Assembly (NCBI GenBank): GCA_026225255.1
Contig: JAMFSJ010000045.1
Span: 1 to 64,000, forward strand
Direction of reading: 5' to 3'
DNA length: 64,000 nucleotides
Source: Methylacidimicrobium fagopyrum
GTDB lineage: Bacteria > Verrucomicrobiota > Verrucomicrobiia > Limisphaerales > UBA11358
Shown: piece by piece, positions 7,389 through 13,981 of the stretch
Position numbering within the stretch: the stretch's first letter is position 1
Layout: each line of letters starts with the position of its first letter
The notes under the pieces: generated by a model
What the model was told of the DNA's origin: nothing
The model's database searches: none
What the model saw: only the letters and a program-made list of their open reading frames with translations
Made by a program: the position numbers and the translations under genes

Positions 7389-7495
7389 GCCTAACCTGTC
7401 GCCAGAGCCAACGCGGTCTACACGCCAGTTTCGCGCTTCGGCATCCCGATTCGCCAAGTCACCGTTCCCGCGTGGCTCGGCTTTTTAAGTTAGGT
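7389..7495 (+). other. attC site 6 (107 bp)
   Basis: Left box GCCTAAC and right box GTTAGGT. The arms GAGCCAACGCG and CGCGTGGCTC pair with one unpaired A. Confidence 0.9.
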
Positions 7496-7507
7496 GTCAT
7501 TACGCGT

Positions 7508-7900
7508 ATGAACCACGAGCAAGCATTTATTTTGGCGTTCGTCTTGCCAGAGAAGCGAGCGCGTTATGCGGAGTTTCTCCCCAAGACGAAGCGGCGCGGC
7601 GAGATCACGAACCGTTTCTGCCGTTTTTTCGATTTCATCCCGACGTTGGCGAAGCAGATTCCTCGCGGCGTAGCCTCCGAGCTTGCGCCGCTACTTCGCG
7701 CACGAGGCGCGGGCGATATAGCGCACGTCATTGGAGGTCGCGCCGAGATTGACGGACAGGATTTACCACTGGAACAGGCAATTGATGGCGCATTGGCTGA
7801 TCCGAGCGGCGTCGTGGTATCTTGTGTTCCCGGGCGTCTCGCTTTATACATTCAGGAGTTTCCACCCGGAGACACTTTCATTTTGAGTTACAAGCCATGA
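7508..7900 (+). CDS. Hypothetical protein, 130 aa, cassette gene
   Basis: A soluble protein with no signal peptide. The N-terminal part is basic (EKRARYAEFLPKTKRRGE), the C-terminal part alternates hydrophobic strands (GVVVSCVPGRLALYIQEF). No known family is recognised. The ATG lies 13 bp after the attC 6 core site. The stop TGA comes two bases before the left box of attC 7. Confidence 0.7.
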   Translation: MNHEQAFILAFVLPEKRARYAEFLPKTKRRGEITNRFCRFFDFIPTLAKQIPRGVASELAPLLRARGAGDIAHVIGGRAEIDGQDLPLEQAIDGALADPSGVVVSCVPGRLALYIQEFPPGDTFILSYKP

Positions 7901-7901
7901 C

Positions 7902-7993
7902 ACCTAACAATTTGCTGCAGCGAACCCGGCATGTCGCCGTGGTTAGCAATCAATGCGTCCCGTGGGCCGGGTCGCTGAGCTTGGGTCGTAGGG
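7902..7993 (+). other. attC site 7 (92 bp), divergent type
   Basis: Left box ACCTAAC; right box decayed to CGTAGGG. Inner arms CAGCGAACCCGGC and GCCGGGTCGCTG pair perfectly but for one extra A, which is strong support despite the weak right box. Confidence 0.8.
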
Positions 7994-8007
7994 AGCATTC
8001 GCACGTC

Positions 8008-8424
8008 ATGAAATACCTTCGTTTTTTACCGGCCATAGCGTTGCTTTTTTTTACAGGATGCGCGATGCCGCTTGATCCTGGGCGAGCGCCAACTCCGATG
8101 TTAGTCATTTACCATGTCAAGCCGGGAGCAGAGCGGCAGTTAGAAGCTATTCTCAAAGACAGATGGCACGTGTATCAGCAAGAGCGTCTGGCACGCTCCG
8201 AGCCACATGTCTTGGTCAGAGCGCATGAAGACGAGTTGCACGAGTATTACATTGAGATTTATACTTTGACTGGATGCTTTGCCACGGAGTATCCATCTGT
8301 CAGGGTTCAGACGTTAGAAGCCGAAGCAGCGGCACTCTGCGAGAGCCGTGGCGGCCATTTGGCAGTTGAGTATCAGTTCGACATCCCGATGCTTGCTCCA
8401 AAACTTCCGAAGGTGAAAGATTGA
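8008..8424 (+). CDS. Lipoprotein with possible dimeric alpha/beta-barrel domain, cassette gene
   Basis: A 138-residue protein with a lipoprotein signal (MKYLRFLPAIALLFFTGC). The mature part starts MLVIYHVKPGAERQLEAIL, which looks like the opening strand and helix of an antibiotic-biosynthesis-monooxygenase-like ferredoxin fold, followed by strands HVLVRAH and YYIEIYTL. This is a fold-level guess, not a function. The start is the first ATG after attC 7 and gives the signal peptide. Block D and attC 8 follow. Confidence 0.65.
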   Translation: MKYLRFLPAIALLFFTGCAMPLDPGRAPTPMLVIYHVKPGAERQLEAILKDRWHVYQQERLARSEPHVLVRAHEDELHEYYIEIYTLTGCFATEYPSVRVQTLEAEAAALCESRGGHLAVEYQFDIPMLAPKLPKVKD

Positions 8425-8442
8425 GCATGATCAAGAATATGC

Positions 8443-8610
8443 TGTTTAGTTTCAAATTGCAGTGCGACAAAGCGGTTAATAACAGACTTCGTTAGGTGTC
8501 TTAAAGCCGAGGCGAAGTCGCGGGCGGCGTAAGTTCGGTGTTGCCAAGTTAAGCGTGGTTAATCAATCCTTTGATTTTATGAAGTCTATTTTACCAGACA
8601 TGTTTTCGTG
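8443..8610 (+). repeat. ORF-less repeated block, copy D
   Basis: Fourth copy, 168 bp, ending at an attC left box. It has the GACTTCG/CGAAGTC stem around GTTAGGT (8491-8497). About the last 120 bp are nearly identical to copy C. Confidence 0.9.
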
Positions 8611-8718
8611 GCCTAACCTGTCGCCAGAGCCAATGCGCCCGGCCCCGCCAGTTTCGCGCTTCGGCGTCCCGATTCGCTACGCCACCGTTCCCGCGTGGCT
8701 CAGCTTTTTACTTTAGGC
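8611..8718 (+). other. attC site 8 (108 bp)
   Basis: Left box GCCTAAC and right box TTTAGGC. Left arm GAGCCAATGCG, right arm CGCGTGGCTC, with an unpaired A. Confidence 0.9.
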
Positions 8719-8719
8719 C

Positions 8720-9088
8720 ATGAAAACATTCTCAAATTGGTTGTCAGAGCGTGGCGTTCCCCAAGCTACGATTGAGCTTCTTGTGACCTTATCTGACGCC
8801 GATTGCGGTTTCGAATCACCGCAGCAGATTATGAATTCTGACAGATGGTTTCATTTTCCAAACAATAAGCGTTTCGTGATGGTTGGGAGCTGTCCGAATG
8901 GCGATGGGATTGGATTAGACACGATTCAGAAACCAGGAGCGGTTTATTTTATTGACCACGAACGTTTGCACCACGAAATTGACGAGATTGCAGTTTGCGT
9001 TGCTGATTCGTTGCAGGAGTATGTGCAGCAGTGTTTGGATGTTCCAGATTTTCCGTATGATTATCACGAAGCGAAGCGCATGGCCTAA
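8720..9088 (+). CDS. SUKH/SMI1-KNR4-like protein, cassette gene
   Basis: A 122-residue soluble protein. The segment RFVMVGSCPNGDGIGLDT followed by PGAVYFIDHE and VADSLQEYVQQCL has the order seen in the SMI1/KNR4 (SUKH) superfamily: a strand with G and D residues, the 'VYFxDHE' strand, then a C-terminal helix. Many bacterial SUKH proteins are immunity proteins against polymorphic toxins. No toxin is encoded beside it. The ATG begins one base after the attC 8 core site and the TAA stop lies in the left box of attC 9. Confidence 0.75.
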   Translation: MKTFSNWLSERGVPQATIELLVTLSDADCGFESPQQIMNSDRWFHFPNNKRFVMVGSCPNGDGIGLDTIQKPGAVYFIDHERLHHEIDEIAVCVADSLQEYVQQCLDVPDFPYDYHEAKRMA

Positions 9089-9190
9089 CCTGTCGCCAGA
9101 GCCCATGCGGTCTGCCCCGCCAGTTGCGCGCTTCGGCGTCCCGATTCGCCAAGTCACCGTTCCCGCGTGGCTCAGCTTTTTACGCTAGGC
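9083..9190 (+). other. attC site 9 (108 bp)
   Basis: Left box GCCTAAC and right box GCTAGGC. The right arm CGCGTGGCTC pairs with GAGCCCATGCG with small mismatches. Confidence 0.9.
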
Positions 9191-9199
9191 CGATCGACA

Positions 9200-9814
9200 A
9201 TGCACACTGGCTTCAATAGGCGCACCGCTACGAAAGTCAAAGATGGACGTGTTCAGCGCAAGAACCGTCACCGACCAACTGGGCACGATGGATATGTTCT
9301 GGACCGCGAGTCGCCAGGACGTGGCTTCTGCCACGTCGTCAGCAAACGCGATGTGCAAGCGTTCATTGACATCATTCCCGACTGGCCTCGTTATTCAGAG
9401 AGATTGGAGCGCATCGTGTTAGCGAGCCGTCGTGACGGTTGTGACGGTGCGCACGAGTTTTACCATCGCGAGGAGACCGGAGCGATTTTTCTGAACCCGT
9501 GGCGCGAGGACCTGTGGACGGACCTGACCTTTTCGTATTTTGAGTCGCACCAGCAGATTTTTGAGACGCTTGGGGTTTCTTACAACCACCGAAAGGAGTG
9601 TGTCACGTGCCGGTTCACGGAAGCGCAGGCGCGTGCATTTATGCTGCTTCACATTTTTATTCACGAGCTGGGTCATCATTACGATCGCATTCACCAGAAG
9701 CATCGGGATTCCAGCAAAGGTGAGGATCATGCAGAAAGGTTTGCCACTTCTCGGTTCGAGCAGTTATTTTCTGCGTATGTTCACGTTTTTGGACACCCAA
9801 GCAGAGCGGCCTAA
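9200..9814 (+). CDS. Putative zinc metallopeptidase (HELGH), cassette gene
   Basis: A 204-residue protein. The helix MLLHIFIHELGHHYD contains the zincin motif HExxH with catalytic Glu, and about 20 residues later GEDHAERFA offers a third ligand (Glu or His), as in gluzincin-like minimal peptidases. The N-terminal 35 residues are basic (NRRTATKVKDGRVQRKNRHR). Two Cys (ECVTC) lie before the active helix. No signal peptide, so it is probably cytoplasmic. The substrate is unknown. The stop TAA lies in the left box of attC 10. Confidence 0.7.
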   Translation: MHTGFNRRTATKVKDGRVQRKNRHRPTGHDGYVLDRESPGRGFCHVVSKRDVQAFIDIIPDWPRYSERLERIVLASRRDGCDGAHEFYHREETGAIFLNPWREDLWTDLTFSYFESHQQIFETLGVSYNHRKECVTCRFTEAQARAFMLLHIFIHELGHHYDRIHQKHRDSSKGEDHAERFATSRFEQLFSAYVHVFGHPSRAA

Positions 9815-9901
9815 TCATGCGCTGTAGCGAACCCAGCCAGCGCGCTCCGGTTGCAACCGTTTCCGCTTGAGGGCCGGGGCACTGAGCTTGTATTGTTAGG
9901 C
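9809..9901 (+). other. attC site 10 (93 bp)
   Basis: Left box GCCTAAT and right box GTTAGGC. Inner arms resemble those of attC 7 (TAGCGAACCCAGCC versus GGCCGGGGCACTGAGC) with more mismatches. Confidence 0.8.
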
Positions 9902-9912
9902 ATCAGCACGTC

Positions 9913-10272
9913 ATGAAAAATGCCGTCACATTTCGGTTTGTCGTAGCCGCCATGGTGGCAAGCTTGGGCTGCTATGCGTTGCTTGCACACTGGACTGTTG
10001 TGGGCATGTTTTTCGGCTGCGTTCCGTTTGCCACCATGTCACGCTCGGAGATGATCAAACCGATTCCCAGCCGCGAGTTTTTAATTTTCATTGGCGTTGT
10101 TCTGGCTTTTGTAATTGTCGTGATTGCTAGCAAGTGGTTAGTTCCCAATTCAGTCTCTACCGATATTCAGAGCGTGATACGACATCCGGCATTTGTAATA
10201 CCATTTTGGATTTTATTGCTATGGAGTCTTTATCGACTTTATCGCAAACAGAAAGGCGTAGCTGATGCCTAA
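9913..10272 (+). CDS. Small integral membrane protein, cassette gene
   Basis: A 119-residue protein with three likely transmembrane helices (about 9-35, 55-76 and 93-110) and a basic C-terminal tail (LYRLYRKQKG). The family is not recognised. The ATG is 11 bp after the attC 10 core site. The TAA stop lies in the left box of attC 11. It resembles in architecture the cassette membrane protein at 2567 but not in sequence. Confidence 0.7.
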   Translation: MKNAVTFRFVVAAMVASLGCYALLAHWTVVGMFFGCVPFATMSRSEMIKPIPSREFLIFIGVVLAFVIVVIASKWLVPNSVSTDIQSVIRHPAFVIPFWILLLWSLYRLYRKQKGVADA

Positions 10273-10372
10273 CCAATCGCCGGAGCCAACGCGCCCTGCC
10301 CCGCCAGTTTCACGCTGCGGCGTCCCGCTTCACCCCGCCACCGTTCCCGCTTGCTCTGCTTTTTCATTAGGC
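10267..10372 (+). other. attC site 11 (106 bp)
   Basis: Left box GCCTAAC and right box ATTAGGC. Left arm GGAGCCAACGCG is standard, right arm (CGCTTGCTCTG) has drifted. Confidence 0.85.
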
Positions 10373-10380
10373 GACTTGAC

Positions 10381-10707
10381 ATGAGATATTTTCTGCCATT
10401 TTTGCTCGTATTGATTGCCCTGACAGGTTGCAAGACCGAAGACTACACGCAAGGCAAGCCGACTGTTTGTGAGATTCATAACGTTCCCATGGTTCGCACC
10501 ACCGTTCCCATTTTCTATGGTTTTCCGAGATTCAGCGACCGATACATGGCGCGGTTCGCTGCAAGCACGAACGCCTTTCCACACGCGGAGACTTATGTTT
10601 TGGGCGGTTGTCGTGCCGGCGACGCACGACGAGCTGTGATTTATGTTTGTCCGAAGTGCAAGTCTGCCGCACATGATTGGGATTTAGATTATGACAAGAC
10701 ACATTGA
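10381..10707 (+). CDS. Lipoprotein with Cys pairs, cassette gene
   Basis: A 108-residue protein with a lipoprotein signal (MRYFLPFLLVLIALTGC). The mature part has VCEIHNVPM near the N-terminus and YVCPKCKSA near the end, a spread Cys/His set that could bind a metal ion. I recall similar small lipoproteins in other bacteria but cannot name a family. The start at 10381 was chosen because it opens the signal peptide 8 bp after the core site. Confidence 0.65.
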   Translation: MRYFLPFLLVLIALTGCKTEDYTQGKPTVCEIHNVPMVRTTVPIFYGFPRFSDRYMARFAASTNAFPHAETYVLGGCRAGDARRAVIYVCPKCKSAAHDWDLDYDKTH

Positions 10708-10710
10708 GTC

Positions 10711-10818
10711 GCACAACCCCGCGCCGGAGCCAACGCGGTCTACCCCGCCGGTTTCGCGCTTCGGCGTCCCGATTCGCCACGCCACTATTCCGCGTGGCTG
10801 AGCTCTGAGCCGTTAGGC
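10711..10818 (+). other. attC site 12 (108 bp)
   Basis: Left box GCACAAC, right box GTTAGGC. Arms GAGCCAACGCG and CGCGTGGCTGAGC pair with one unpaired A. Confidence 0.85.
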
Positions 10819-10821
10819 CAC

Positions 10822-11211
10822 ATGATGCGCATGGCAAGTTCCACATCATCATTTCGAGTTAAGGTCGAGGCTATCTTTCGGGAGTTAGCGGGTGATCGTG
10901 CGGCTACGCTGGATGCCACCCGATTGCCGGAAAGTATCACTTCCACCATCACGGCTGCGCTCATTGCCAAAGATGCAGGTGAGGCAGAGATTCTTCACGC
11001 CGACCAGATAGCTTTTAATCTCACAGATTGGAGTGCGGAGGCGGCATTTTTGGTAGCACTTCATTTGTTTCCAGAGCGATTCACGCCAGCCGAGATTCGC
11101 GACGGAGTCGAGGCATTTCTGATTCACGCACCCCATCACGTCATTGCAGCGGCGCGGCTTGCCGGACATCCGACCGATGACATTTTTAGAGAGGATAACC
11201 ATGAAGCTTAA
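10822..11211 (+). CDS. Hypothetical protein, 129 aa, cassette gene
   Basis: A soluble, mostly helical protein rich in Ala and Glu. Its second half (AAFLVALHLFPERFTPAEIRDGVEAFLIHAPHH) looks like two or three short helices. The family is not recognised. Three in-frame ATG codons (10822, 10825, 10831) are possible starts; the first is listed. The TAA stop is in the left box of attC 13. Confidence 0.65.
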   Translation: MMRMASSTSSFRVKVEAIFRELAGDRAATLDATRLPESITSTITAALIAKDAGEAEILHADQIAFNLTDWSAEAAFLVALHLFPERFTPAEIRDGVEAFLIHAPHHVIAAARLAGHPTDDIFREDNHEA

Positions 11212-11313
11212 CCCACCGCTGGAGCCAACGACGGCGGCTTCTTCGTTTGGAAGTTTGCCGCAAATCCACGCTTGCTCTTCTTCGCGCCGTGGCCCAGCTT
11301 TTGGTCGGTAGGC
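11206..11313 (+). other. attC site 13 (108 bp)
   Basis: Left box GCTTAAC, right box GGTAGGC. It is nearly identical to attC 1 through its central part (GGCGGCTTCTTCGTTTGGA) although the two lie 10 kb apart, so these two sites share a recent origin. Confidence 0.85.
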
Positions 11314-11335
11314 GGCAAATCATGCTCTTCGATTT

Positions 11336-11521
11336 ATGAAAATTCTATTCGAGATTTTGAATATTGTGATGGTCGTTCTGGCGATGGTCGCGACCATCGT
11401 TGCCCTGTGCCGATTGCGAGGGTCGAGTCTTGCCCTTTGGTTATTAGTGATCTGGTTTTTGCCACTAATTGGTCCTCTCGTTTCATTGGTCAAGTCACCA
11501 GAAAAGACTCTAAGCGTATGA
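11336..11521 (+). CDS. Small PLDc_N-like membrane protein, cassette gene
   Basis: A 61-residue protein with two transmembrane helices. The second, LALWLLVIWFLPLIGPLVSLV, fits the PLDc_N pattern (W...FPxxGxxxY) found at the N-terminus of cardiolipin synthases and in many stand-alone small proteins. No catalytic part is present. The start ATG is 23 bp after attC 13. The stop lies before attC 14. Confidence 0.65.
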   Translation: MKILFEILNIVMVVLAMVATIVALCRLRGSSLALWLLVIWFLPLIGPLVSLVKSPEKTLSV

Positions 11522-11531
11522 TTGTATTGCC

Positions 11532-11639
11532 GCCTAATCCTGCGCCGGAGCCAACGCGGTCTGCCCCGCCTGATTCCCGCTTCGGCGTCCCGATTAACCA
11601 CGTCACCGTTCCCGCGTGCCTCAACTTTTTAGGTTAGGA
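11532..11639 (+). other. attC site 14 (108 bp)
   Basis: Left box GCCTAAT, right box GTTAGGA. Arms GAGCCAACGCG and CGCGTGCCTC pair with an unpaired A and one mismatch. Confidence 0.85.
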
Positions 11640-11660
11640 AAAAATAAACCTTTAAAACCA

Positions 11661-12287
11661 ATGTCAACAAACAGCCGATTCAAACCATGGTGCGGCAAAA
11701 ACTACGCCACATCTAAGTCAATTTTCACCCGCCCGACTTTTGTATTAGGCGCATCAACTTATAGCGGTGGCCCGGAGGGCACTGCTGAGGAAGATGCAGA
11801 ATGGACCAATGAATTGAGGGAATACTACTTCGATGGCAGTCCCGGTAGGTGGAAAGCAACTTATACTCGATTTATTAATGCAGTTTACGGGAGTGGCTCC
11901 AATAAACAAATGCGAGAGGCCTATTTCGATTCGATTGTATTCAATAATTATCTTCAAGATTTTGCAGGGGGATCACCTGTTGATGCTCCCAAGTCTGATT
12001 ACACTGTCGAACGTCATTTTTTAGCCTTCCTTGAAACTATTGAGAAGCATAGGCCAGAGGTTGTTATTTGCTGGGGCAGTCATGTATGGAACGCTCTACC
12101 GAATAATTGGGGATATGGGCCTGCAATCAAAGGCAGGCCCTTAAGCATACACGGCATTATTTTTGACAGATACTTGATATATCCTTTTGCCGATAGTGAG
12201 ATCCTCTTAGTTGGCATTAGGCACCCCTCCACCTCCTTCAGACGAGATTACGTCCACGAAATATTTAAGCGATTAAAACTCATTTGA
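11661..12287 (+). CDS. Possible uracil-DNA-glycosylase-fold protein, cassette gene
   Basis: A 208-residue soluble protein. FVLGASTYSGG near residue 30 looks like the first active-site loop of UDG-like folds, VVICWGSHVWNALP like the central strand and helix, and LVGIRHPSTSFRRD near the end recalls the HPS loop that contacts DNA. The similarity is by motif order only; a catalytic Asp in the usual place is not clear. It could equally be an unrelated alpha/beta protein. It shares its cassette with the mini-gene at 12356, since no attC separates them. Confidence 0.55.
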   Translation: MSTNSRFKPWCGKNYATSKSIFTRPTFVLGASTYSGGPEGTAEEDAEWTNELREYYFDGSPGRWKATYTRFINAVYGSGSNKQMREAYFDSIVFNNYLQDFAGGSPVDAPKSDYTVERHFLAFLETIEKHRPEVVICWGSHVWNALPNNWGYGPAIKGRPLSIHGIIFDRYLIYPFADSEILLVGIRHPSTSFRRDYVHEIFKRLKLI

Positions 12288-12355
12288 GCCAAGGAAACTG
12301 AGTCAAAAAAAGCGATGAAACCAATGCCTATGACTATCACAGAGTATGCTAAAAT

Positions 12356-12580
12356 ATGAAACCTGTTACTACTATTTTGCCACCGATTAGTGGAAGGTTA
12401 GTCGTAAAAGATGGGATGACAGTTAGTGCGTTGTCAGCGTTATTGGGGCAAAATCCGTCCAAAATAATAGAAGACTTTAAGCAGTTTGGTTGGAACGCAG
12501 AACTGAACCCGACAGCCCCCTTTGAGCTTATTGCTTTTGTAATTCGCTTATATGGATTTACACCAAACAGTGCTGCTTAA
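12356..12580 (+). CDS. IF2N-like mini-protein, cassette gene
   Basis: A 74-residue protein. Residues 17-45 (VKDGMTVSALSALLGQNPSKIIEDFKQFG) resemble the IF2_N domain found at the N-terminus of translation factor IF-2: a strand, then 'TVxxLAxLLG', 'psxII..L...G'. As a stand-alone protein it would be a small helical fold of unknown role. The start follows an AT-rich stretch. The stop TAA lies in the left box of attC 15. It and the preceding gene make a two-gene cassette of about 1.03 kb. Confidence 0.6.
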   Translation: MKPVTTILPPISGRLVVKDGMTVSALSALLGQNPSKIIEDFKQFGWNAELNPTAPFELIAFVIRLYGFTPNSAA

Positions 12581-12670
12581 CCAGATGGCCAGAGGCGATC
12601 ACGGGCTACGTCTTTCGTCTCAAGCGGTTTTTATTGCTTTTATGGGCAATATTAGTCTGCCAAATTAGGC
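12575..12670 (+). other. attC site 15 (96 bp), second type
   Basis: Left box GCTTAAC and right box ATTAGGC. Arms TGGCCAGA and TCTGCCAA pair with one extra base. The centre (TTCGTCTCAAG) is shared with attC 16 and not with the other sites. Confidence 0.8.
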
Positions 12671-12684
12671 CGCTCAACCATTGC

Positions 12685-13074
12685 ATGAGATTCTTTGCCG
12701 CCATTTTGCTCGCAGTTGCAGTCCTCACCGGATGCAGCAGGCAGGCGACACCCTCTTCGCTTGCTGGCAGTTATTACCGTGGCGACGGCACGGGCTATAA
12801 TATTTATCTTAATTTGGCAGCGAGTGGCGCTTACAAGGCCGAGTGGTATGGCTGTCTTGGCGCTTACGGCACAGCGAGTGGCAGTTGGTCAATTGACGGT
12901 GAGCGGATAGTTTTATCCCCGTCCAGCGAGACAGACATGATGAAGGGACATATGAGAGAGTTGCACATCGTCAGGTATGACGGGCAGTTCGTTTTTGTGC
13001 CTGATTTGCACGACGATTATTACCAGAAGTATGGGCCAAATCGGCTTTCGGCCTTTTATAGACAGAAGGAATGA
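12685..13074 (+). CDS. Small lipoprotein, cassette gene
   Basis: A 129-residue protein with a lipoprotein signal (MRFFAAILLAVAVLTGC). The mature part is glycine- and tyrosine-rich beta-type sequence (SLAGSYYRGDGTGYNIYLNL..., GTASGSWSIDGERIVL), similar in feel to small lipocalin-like or copper-resistance NlpE-type barrels, but no family can be fixed. It is the fourth lipoprotein gene of the array. The start was set by the signal peptide. Confidence 0.7.
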   Translation: MRFFAAILLAVAVLTGCSRQATPSSLAGSYYRGDGTGYNIYLNLAASGAYKAEWYGCLGAYGTASGSWSIDGERIVLSPSSETDMMKGHMRELHIVRYDGQFVFVPDLHDDYYQKYGPNRLSAFYRQKE

Positions 13075-13081
13075 GACCGTG

Positions 13082-13177
13082 GCCTAACCAGATCGCCGGA
13101 GTTAACCGCCGGTCGGCATCTTCGTCTCAAGTCGTTTTTTATCGCTTTTTTGAAAATATAGATCTGCCGAATTATAA
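13082..13177 (+). other. attC site 16 (96 bp), degenerate, right end of array
   Basis: Left box GCCTAAC is intact; the right box has decayed to ATTATAA. The centre matches attC 15 (TTCGTCTCAAG, then CTTTTTTG). No cassette gene follows, so it marks the distal end. Confidence 0.7.
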
Positions 13178-13280
13178 CGCCCTTGCCGTCAACGACATAA
13201 ATCATATTCCACCAGCTAAACTTGAATCTTCCCCGCTTGGCAAATCAGTCGGGCAGCACTTAAGTGGCTAAAATTAGCCA

Positions 13281-13637
13281 TTTCCACGGTTGTGGAAACC
13301 ATTTCCACGGTTCTGTTAGAGCTTTCCACGGTTAACAAAATCGCTGACACGGTTGTGCCAGACGTTTCTACGGTTTGGAAAACTGTTTCCACAGTTGTGG
13401 AAACCTTGGGCACAATTGTGTTAGAGCTTTCCTTGATTGTGAAAGGCCTTTCTCACGTTAACAAAACGTTTGCCACGGTTGAAGAAACCTTGGGCACGGT
13501 TGTGTAACAGCTTTCCATGGTTGAGGAAACCTTGGGCATGGTTGGGTTAAAGCTTTCTACGGTTATAGAAATCACTGACACGGTGGTGTTAGAGATTGCC
13601 ACGGTTATGGAAGCCATTAACACGGTTCAGAAAATGT
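13281..13637. repeat. Seventeen-unit 21-bp imperfect tandem repeat
   Basis: Seventeen 21-bp units are built around TTTCCACGGTTGTGGAAACC, many with an internal palindrome (TTTCCAC...GTGGAAA). Several alternate in pairs, giving a 42-bp higher order (13470-13553). Frames on both strands stay open because the period is seven codons: the + frame from 13292 to 13507 would give 71 residues of TVExLGTVV-like heptads, the minus frame another. I do not call either a gene. The gaps 13178-13280 and 13638-13895 show nothing further. Confidence 0.85.
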
Positions 13638-13895
13638 CTATCTTGGATTAGAAAAATCTAGTTTCACCTGGGGGAACCTGGGCCGCATATCGATCAAGGC
13701 ACTACGGAGAAGAAGTGAAGCCAATCAAGGATGATGCATCTATGTCACTTAAAAGCTCAGTTGTTGTTTGCTGACAAGCAGTTACAAATAATCTTATAGT
13801 CATTAAAACTATTGATTTCACGCAGTTATATCTATCTCTACCAAATCACCGCCGAGAACTTTAGAGGCTTTTAGTTATAAGTTTAGCGTTTATTA

Positions 13896-13924
13896 TTGAC
13901 AAGTCCTCCGCTTACGGCTATATA
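13896..13924 (+). promoter_or_regulatory. Sigma-70-type promoter for fibronectin III gene
   Basis: A perfect -35 TTGACA (13896-13901), 17-bp spacer and -10 TATATA (13919-13924) sit about 50 bp before the ATG at 13982. Confidence 0.75.
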
Positions 13925-13981
13925 TGGTAAACCTTCCCTTTATGTAAAATGTTGTAACCAACTCTCCTGCTGTAAATTCTT

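Noticed and set aside
13281-13637. CRISPR array or coding gene from the 21-bp repeat
   Set aside because: There are no unique spacers, and open frames on both strands are expected when the period is 21. No Shine-Dalgarno sequence or homology supports a gene.
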